A stretch of DNA of 64,000 bases from CADEEV01 sp032127875 (lineage in GTDB: Bacteria > Acidobacteriota > Vicinamibacteria > Fen-336): the NCBI GenBank assembly GCA_032127875.1, contig JAQBHI010000038.1:18294-82293 (forward strand). Direction: 5' to 3'. The number at the start of each line of letters is the position of its first letter. Within the stretch, counting starts at the first letter, position 1. The notes beneath the pieces were generated by a model. It did not search any database, had not been told where the DNA came from, and saw nothing but the letters and a program-made list of their open reading frames with translations. The position numbers and the translations under genes are program-made. Shown here in pieces: positions 59,321-64,000 of the stretch.

Positions 59321-61087
59321 CTAGGCCGATGCGGTGACGCCGAGCCTGTGCGCGAGCGCATCGAGAGACTGCGTCATCTCGGCCGGCAGGCGGGAGCCGA
59401 AGCGGTCGAGGAAGCTCCGGATCTCGGGAACCTCGTCCGCCCACTCGTCGCGATCGACCCTGAGCAGGGCCTCGAGCGCCGAGCCGGGCAACTCGAGTCC
59501 CTCGAGGTTCAAGGCGTCCGGCGTCGGCACCAGGCCCACCGGCGTCTCGGTCGCGCCGGCCTTGCCCTGGATGCGGTCGATCATCCACAGCAGCACGCGC
59601 AGGTTCTGGCCAAAGCCCGGCCACAGGAAGCGGCCGTTGGCATCCAGCCGGAACCAGTTGACGTGGAAGATCGCGGGCGGCTTGGCGACGGCCGTGCCCA
59701 TGCGCAGCCAGTGACCGAAATAGTCGGCCATGTTGTAGCCGCAGAACGGCAGCATCGCCATCGGGTCGCGGCGCACCACGCCGACCTTGCCGGTGGCGGC
59801 GGCCGTGGTTTCGGAGCCCATTGTGGCGGCCACGAACACGCCGTGGTTCCAGTCGAAGGCCTGGAACACCAGCGGCGCGACGCGGGCGCGCCTGCCGCCG
59901 AAGATGATGGCCGAGATCGGCACGCCCTGCGCGTCTTCCCACCGCGGCGACATGCTCGGGCATTGGCGCGCGGCGACCGTGAAGCGCGAGTTGGGATGCG
60001 CAGCCTTGGTCGTGCGATCCCAGGGCTTGCCCTGCCAGTCGAGCAGATCGGCCGGCGGGTTCTTGTCCTTGCCTTCCCACCACGGCACGCCGCCGGGCGT
60101 CACGGCCACGTTGGTGAAGATGGTGTCGCGGTTGATGGTGGCCATTGCGTTGGGGTTCGTGTCGGGGCCGGTGCCGGGCACCACGCCGAAGAAACCGGCC
60201 TCGGGGTTGACGGCCCACAGCCGCCCGTCGGGTCCGGGGCGCAGCCAGGCGATGTCGTCGCCGACCGTGCGCACCTTGTAGCCCTGCTTCTCGAGCGGCG
60301 AGACCAGCCTCGCGAGGTTGGTCTTGCCGCAGGCCGAGGGGAACGCCGCGCAGACGTAGTGGACCTCGCCCGAAGGCAGCGTGAGCTCGAGGATCAGCAT
60401 GTGCTCGGCCATCCAGCCCTGCTTGCGGGCCATGGTCGAGGCGATGCGCAGCGCGAAGCACTTCTTACCGAGCAGCGCATTCCCACCGTAGCCGGATCCG
60501 ACGCTCCAGATCAGGCGCTCCTCCGGGAAGTGCAGGATGTAGCGCCGGTCAGGCGAGAGATCGCCGGTCGAATGCAGCCCGGGCACGAACTCGTCGCCAG
60601 CTCCGAGTTGGTCCAGGGCCGACTTGCCCATGCGGGTCATGATGCGCATGTTGGCCACGACGTACGGGCTGTCCGTGACCTCGACGCCGACCTTGCTGAA
60701 GGGCGAACCAAGCGGGCCCATCACGTACGGGACGACGTACATCGTCCGGCCCTTCATCACGCCCTCGAAGAGCGGTGCTACCTTGGCCTTGCCGTCTTTG
60801 GGCGACATCCAGTTGTTGGTCGGCCCGGCGTCGGCTCGCTCCCGGCTGCAGATGAAGGTGAGGTGCTCGGTCCGGGCGACGTCGGAGGGGTGGCTGCGGT
60901 GCAGGTAGCTGCCGGGCGCCTGCTTCTCGTCGAGCTTGTGCAGCGTGCCGGCCGTCAGCATCCCGTCGATCAGGCGCTGGTTCTCGGCGTCGGAACCGTC
61001 GCACCAAACGACCTGGTCCGGCCTCGTCGTCTTCGCGACCTCATCGACCCAGCGTTCGGCAGGTGTTGGCATGGTGCCTCGCAGCAT
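59321..61087 (-). CDS. pckG: Phosphoenolpyruvate carboxykinase (GTP)
   Basis: This enzyme of about 588 residues converts oxaloacetate and GTP to phosphoenolpyruvate, GDP and CO2, the entry to gluconeogenesis. Family marks are SYLHRSHPSDVARTEHLTFI, GPTNNWMSPKD, GRTMYVVPYVMGPLGSPFSK, the P-loop AAFPSACGKTNLARL with the GTP-type reactive Cys, DDIAWLRP and NPEAGFFGVVPGTG. A longer reading (ATG at 61117) is unlikely, because a -35/-10 pair (TTGACC, 18 bp, TAGAAT) overlaps that ATG and would start transcription downstream of it. ATG 61087 has AGAGGGG just before it; ATG 61072 is the alternative. Confidence 0.93.
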   Translation of the reverse strand: MLRGTMPTPAERWVDEVAKTTRPDQVVWCDGSDAENQRLIDGMLTAGTLHKLDEKQAPGSYLHRSHPSDVARTEHLTFICSRERADAGPTNNWMSPKDGKAKVAPLFEGVMKGRTMYVVPYVMGPLGSPFSKVGVEVTDSPYVVANMRIMTRMGKSALDQLGAGDEFVPGLHSTGDLSPDRRYILHFPEERLIWSVGSGYGGNALLGKKCFALRIASTMARKQGWMAEHMLILELTLPSGEVHYVCAAFPSACGKTNLARLVSPLEKQGYKVRTVGDDIAWLRPGPDGRLWAVNPEAGFFGVVPGTGPDTNPNAMATINRDTIFTNVAVTPGGVPWWEGKDKNPPADLLDWQGKPWDRTTKAAHPNSRFTVAARQCPSMSPRWEDAQGVPISAIIFGGRRARVAPLVFQAFDWNHGVFVAATMGSETTAAATGKVGVVRRDPMAMLPFCGYNMADYFGHWLRMGTAVAKPPAIFHVNWFRLDANGRFLWPGFGQNLRVLLWMIDRIQGKAGATETPVGLVPTPDALNLEGLELPGSALEALLRVDRDEWADEVPEIRSFLDRFGSRLPAEMTQSLDALAHRLGVTASA

Positions 61088-61115
61088 CGCCCCTCTGGGG
61101 AGCGCGGAAGCCGCC

Positions 61116-61145
61116 ATTCTAGGCAGTCCGATTCCGTGAGGTCAA
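61116..61145 (-). promoter_or_regulatory. Sigma-70-type promoter of pckG
   Basis: On the minus strand TTGACC (61140-61145), an 18-bp spacer and TAGAAT (61116-61121) form a good -35/-10 pair. The predicted transcription start is near 61109, about 22 bp before the ATG at 61087. The -10 box contains the ATG at 61117. Confidence 0.55.
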
Positions 61146-61153
61146 CCGTGGCG

Positions 61154-61159
61154 CTATAG
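61154..61159 (+). promoter_or_regulatory. -10 box (TATAGT) 8 bp from the amidohydrolase start
   Basis: TATAGT followed by GCCCTTC precedes ATG 61168, with no Shine-Dalgarno sequence. As at trxB and ALDH, this suggests a leaderless or near-leaderless transcript. It lies in the 80-bp gap to divergent pckG. Confidence 0.4.
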
Positions 61160-61167
61160 TGCCCTTC

Positions 61168-62439
61168 ATGCTGACTACGCTCCTCGCTGCATCCCTGCTC
61201 GCCGCCCCGGCCAGCGTCGTCGTCCGCGCCGGGACCCTCCTCGACGGCACCGGATCGGCGCCGCGGCACCATCAAGTGATTCTCATCGAGGACGGCCTCA
61301 TCAAAGCCGTCGGGCCCGACCTCGCGATCCCGCCTGGCGCGTCGATCATCGATCTCTCGGGGGCCACGGTGCTGCCGGGCCTGATCGACGCCCACACGCA
61401 CCTGTTTCTCCAGGGCGAGGACCCGGCTGAGGGCGGTTACGACGGCAACATCCTGCAGCAGGGGCTCGCCTATCGCGCGGCGCGCGCCACGGTCTCGGCG
61501 CGCCGGGCCCTCGAGCAGGGCTTCACGACGTTGCGCGATCTGGGGACCGAGGGTGCTGGCTACGGAGACGTCGGCATCCGGCAGGCGATCGAGCGGGGCC
61601 ACATCCCCGGCCCGCGGCTGTTCGTCGCGACGCTCGGCATCTCCACGACCGGCGGCTACCCGCTGGAGGGCTATGCGCCGGAGCTCTCGCTGCCCAAGGG
61701 TGTCCAGATCGTGGACGGCCCCGTAGAGGCACGCAAGGCCGCCCGCGAGCAGATCGACAAGGGCGCCGACTGGATCAAGGTATACATGACGCATCGCTCG
61801 TGGGTGGGCCGTGACGGCAAGCTCATCTCGCAACCGACACTCACCGTCGAGGAGTTGAAGGCGATCGTGGACGAGGCCCACGGCAATGAGCGGCGCGTGG
61901 CCTGTCATGCCTACGGCGGTGAGGGCCTGCATCACGCCCTCGACGGCGGCTGCGACTCGATCGAGCACGGTCTGGATCTCGACGACGCCGCCATCGCGCA
62001 GATGGTCGAGCAGGGCACCTGGTACTGCCCGACGCTCGGCGTGTACTACCTGGAATGGGCGGCGGAGAACACAGCCGCCGGGCGGCGCGACCGGCAGCGC
62101 GCCGCGGTCCACGAGCCTTCGTTTCGCCGCGCCTTGAAAGCCGGGGTCAAGATCGCATTTGGCACCGACATCGGCGGCTCGCCGTGGACCTCGTCGATGG
62201 CGGCCGAGTTCTCGCAGATGGTGCAGCTCGGGATGACGCCCTCGCAGGCCATCCGTTCGGCCACCTCGGCGGCAGCCGAGATGCTCGGGGCCGCGGGCGA
62301 GATCGGCGTCGTCGCGCCTGGCGCCCACGCCGACCTGGTGGCGGTCGAGGGCGATCCGCTGGCCGACGTGAGCCGCCTCGAGCACCTGTCGTTCGTGATG
62401 AAGGCCGGCAGCGTCGTTCGCGAGGGCCGCGCCCGTTGA
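61168..62439 (+). CDS. Exported metal-dependent amidohydrolase (imidazolonepropionase-like)
   Basis: This encodes 423 residues. The N terminus (MLTTLLAASLLAAPAS) is signal-like. The amidohydrolase marks are VLPGLIDAHTHLFLQGED (first two His ligands), DWIKVYM (Lys), ACHAYGGEGLHHALDGGCDSIEHGL (third and fourth His), FGTDIGGSP (last Asp) and the composite beta-domain GTLLDGTGSAP/HADLVAVEGDPL. Members hydrolyse cyclic amides or blocked dipeptides (Xaa-Pro type). The substrate here is unknown. A GTG start at 61159 is possible but lies within the promoter-like box, so ATG 61168 is preferred. Confidence 0.9.
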   Translation: MLTTLLAASLLAAPASVVVRAGTLLDGTGSAPRHHQVILIEDGLIKAVGPDLAIPPGASIIDLSGATVLPGLIDAHTHLFLQGEDPAEGGYDGNILQQGLAYRAARATVSARRALEQGFTTLRDLGTEGAGYGDVGIRQAIERGHIPGPRLFVATLGISTTGGYPLEGYAPELSLPKGVQIVDGPVEARKAAREQIDKGADWIKVYMTHRSWVGRDGKLISQPTLTVEELKAIVDEAHGNERRVACHAYGGEGLHHALDGGCDSIEHGLDLDDAAIAQMVEQGTWYCPTLGVYYLEWAAENTAAGRRDRQRAAVHEPSFRRALKAGVKIAFGTDIGGSPWTSSMAAEFSQMVQLGMTPSQAIRSATSAAAEMLGAAGEIGVVAPGAHADLVAVEGDPLADVSRLEHLSFVMKAGSVVREGRAR

Positions 62440-62465
62440 CAAGCGCCACAAATGCTATCTAGGCT
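62436..62465 (+). promoter_or_regulatory. Candidate promoter for the M4 protease gene
   Basis: A perfect -35 hexamer TTGACA (62436-62441) overlaps the amidohydrolase stop codon. The best -10 at 18 bp is TAGGCT (62460-62465), which is weak; TATCTA lies at 14 bp. The leader to ATG 62501 contains GGGGGGA as a ribosome site. Confidence 0.35.
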
Positions 62466-62500
62466 TCACTGCATACGAACTAAACGCTTTCGGGGGGACC

Positions 62501-64000
62501 ATGCGTGATCGCTGGATGCGTCTGGGTTGCGTCTTGCTTTCGGCCGCGGCGCTGCCGATCCTGGCTTTCGGGCAGGAGCTGCGTATCGCGACGTCGGAAC
62601 CGGAGCAGGTTGCCGCCTGGGACGCGCGCCTCCAGACGATGCTCGACGCGGGTCAGCTTCGGCTCACGCGCGTGCGCGAAGACAGCCTCGTGCCGGGCCG
62701 GCGCCACCAGCGTTTCGCGCAGCTGCATGGCGGCGTGCCGGTCTGGGGCGGCGAACTGGTCGTCCAGACGGGTCGAGACGGAGTCGTCTCCGTGTTCGGG
62801 ACGCTGTACGAGTCGATCGACATCGACACGAGGGCGACACTCTCGGCAGAGGCTGCCGTCGAGGCGATCCGCGCCCAGGGCGCCGAACCCTTCGGGCGCG
62901 AACGCCGGGCTGAGCTGGTGGTGCTGCCGCTCTCCGAAGCTCGTTACGCGCTCGCGTACAAGATCCGCGCGCGCCGCAAGGGCCTCGACGTCCGGCTGCT
63001 GTTCGTCGATGCCAGGAGCGGCGCGATCGCCAGGGACGTGAACGACGTCAAGTACCAGTCGGTCGTAGGTTCCGGCACCGGGGTCCTGGGTGACCCCAAG
63101 AAGGTGAGCGCCCGCGCCTCGGGCAGCCAGTTCGTGGAAGAGGACCAGCTTCGCCCGCCGGCCATCGCGACGTTCGACTACCTTGGCGATTTCGAGCGGC
63201 TCGACTTCGACTTCCCGAACTTCCCCCAGGGCGCCTTCGCGGTCGACTCCGACAACACATGGACCGACGGCGCGAACGTGGATGCCCACAGCTACGCCGG
63301 CTACACCTACGACTACTACTTCAAGCGCTTCGGGCGACGGGGCCTCGACAACGCGAACATCCCGATCCGCAGCATCACACACCCCGCGAGCCGCGCGGAC
63401 TTTTTCAGCTACAGCGACGACTTCATCTTCCAGTTCTTCCTGAACGCCGGTTACTACGGGGAGGGCATCATGATCTACGGCGACGGCCTGCCCGCGGGCC
63501 TCACGTTCTTCGGCCAGAGCTGGAACTACCTGGCGGGCTCGCTCGACATCGTCGCCCACGAGTTGACCCACGGCGTCACCGACTACAGCTCCCGGCTCAT
63601 CTACCAGAACGAGTCGGGCGCCTTGAACGAATCCTTCTCCGACATGATGGGAACCTCCGCCGAGTTCTTCTTCCAAAGCTCCGGCAGCGGTCCCCTGCGC
63701 GCGGACTACCTGATCGGCGAGGACGTGATCACGCCGGGGGGGGATTCGCTCCATGGCGACTCCCAACGGCTATGGCGATCCCGACCACTACAGCATCCGC
63801 TTCCTCGGCTCGCAGGACAACGGAGGCGTCCACATCAACTCCGGAATTCCGAACCACGCCTTTTTCCTCGCCATCGAAGGCGGGACCAACCGCGTCTCCG
63901 GCATTCGCGTGACGGGCGTCGGCGGCAACAATCGGGAGCAGATCGAGAAGGTCGTCTATCGAGCCTTCACCGAGATGCTGCCGGCCAGCGCCAACTTCGC
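62501..64000 (+). pseudogene. Thermolysin-family (M4) metalloprotease, frameshifted and running off the window
   Basis: This is a secreted zinc protease. A signal peptide (LGCVLLSAAALPILAFGQ) and a propeptide (~25-200) come first. The catalytic domain has IVAHELTHGVTDYSS (HExxH, ~353) and NESGALNESFSDMMG (third ligand Glu). At 63736-63743 there are eight G. The frame read through them leaves the family at once (DSLHGDSQRLWR), while skipping one G restores it: SIRFLGSQDNGGVHINSGIP, with the thermolysin catalytic His, then ANF at the window end. So there is a +1 frameshift at about residue 414, real or a homopolymer sequencing error. The C terminus lies outside the window. Confidence 0.88.

Noticed and set aside
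59348..61159. 603-residue plus-strand open frame opposite pckG
   Set aside because: It is antisense to a fully recognisable PEP carboxykinase gene; its composition (Arg, His, Gly, Ala, Val) is that of a high-GC shadow frame.
62480..63766. 428-residue minus-strand open frame opposite the M4 protease
   Set aside because: Antisense to the propeptide and catalytic domain of a clear thermolysin-family gene; no family features of its own.
1..64000. tRNA, rRNA, CRISPR array, prophage or insertion sequence
   Set aside because: Scanning by eye found no tRNA-like stretch, no regularly spaced short repeats and no transposase or integrase motifs. T-loop-like GTTCGA strings all lie inside clear coding regions.

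Overview
The window is about 64 kb of gene-dense, high-GC bacterial DNA with no tRNA, rRNA, CRISPR array or insertion sequence that I could find. The gene content points to Acidobacteriota: an Oar-like TonB-dependent receptor with an N-terminal carboxypeptidase-regulatory domain, a VWFA-related protein of the type typical of that phylum, several sulfatase-fold proteins fused to TPRs, and a Hanks-type kinase with FHA and DUF4388 proteins nearby. The phylum assignment is inferred from gene families, not from a marker gene.

Region 1 (1-12,142) is a surface-glycan locus. It opens with the 3' end of a TonB-dependent receptor. On the minus strand follow three large polytopic GT-C-like membrane proteins and a SAM methyltransferase, then a plus-strand methyltransferase, then a minus-strand operon of sulfatase-fold protein, GT39-like membrane protein and polyprenyl-phosphate glycosyltransferase (GT2). 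A 263-bp, about 97% identical copy of the 3' end of one membrane-protein gene sits inside the first operon as a gene relic.

Region 2 (12,341-16,903) is a plus-strand run of a MoaD-like protein and two sulfatase-fold-TPR proteins. A second, similarly organised pair of sulfatase-fold-TPR proteins lies at 30,975-34,741. All five sulfatase-fold proteins in the window have Thr where sulfatases have the formylglycine Cys/Ser, so they are more likely phospho-ester hydrolases or transferases.

Region 3 (16,947-34,741) carries MmcQ/YjbR and beta-carbonic anhydrase, an 8.2-kb cyclic beta-1,2-glucan synthase gene, and a tight operon ALDH - histidine kinase - response regulator - DAHP synthase, followed by the second TPR pair.

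Region 4 (34,958-43,092) has a complete TonB-dependent receptor ending in a strong terminator, a VWFA/TPR gene pair, DinB, a small hypothetical protein, thioredoxin reductase and a GT4 glycosyltransferase. Region 5 (43,129-55,386) is housekeeping and signalling: GT39, phosphoglycolate phosphatase, HD-GYP, glycerophosphodiesterase, a YpfJ-like metalloprotease, DUF1015, FHA/DUF4388, M28 peptidase, cupredoxin, and a receptor-type Ser/Thr kinase with HAMP.

Region 6 (55,391-64,000) begins with relics (SGNH-hydrolase tail, possible NtrC-type fragment) and a glycine-zipper protein. It continues with a GT-C-like membrane protein, FkbM methyltransferase, GTP-dependent PEP carboxykinase, an amidohydrolase and a thermolysin-family (M4) protease. 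The protease carries a frameshift at a run of eight G and runs off the end.

Regulation visible in the sequence: many transcription units start after an extended -10 element resembling GTGCTACAAT, and a few genes (thioredoxin reductase, ALDH, amidohydrolase) have a -10-like box so close to the start that their mRNAs may be leaderless.
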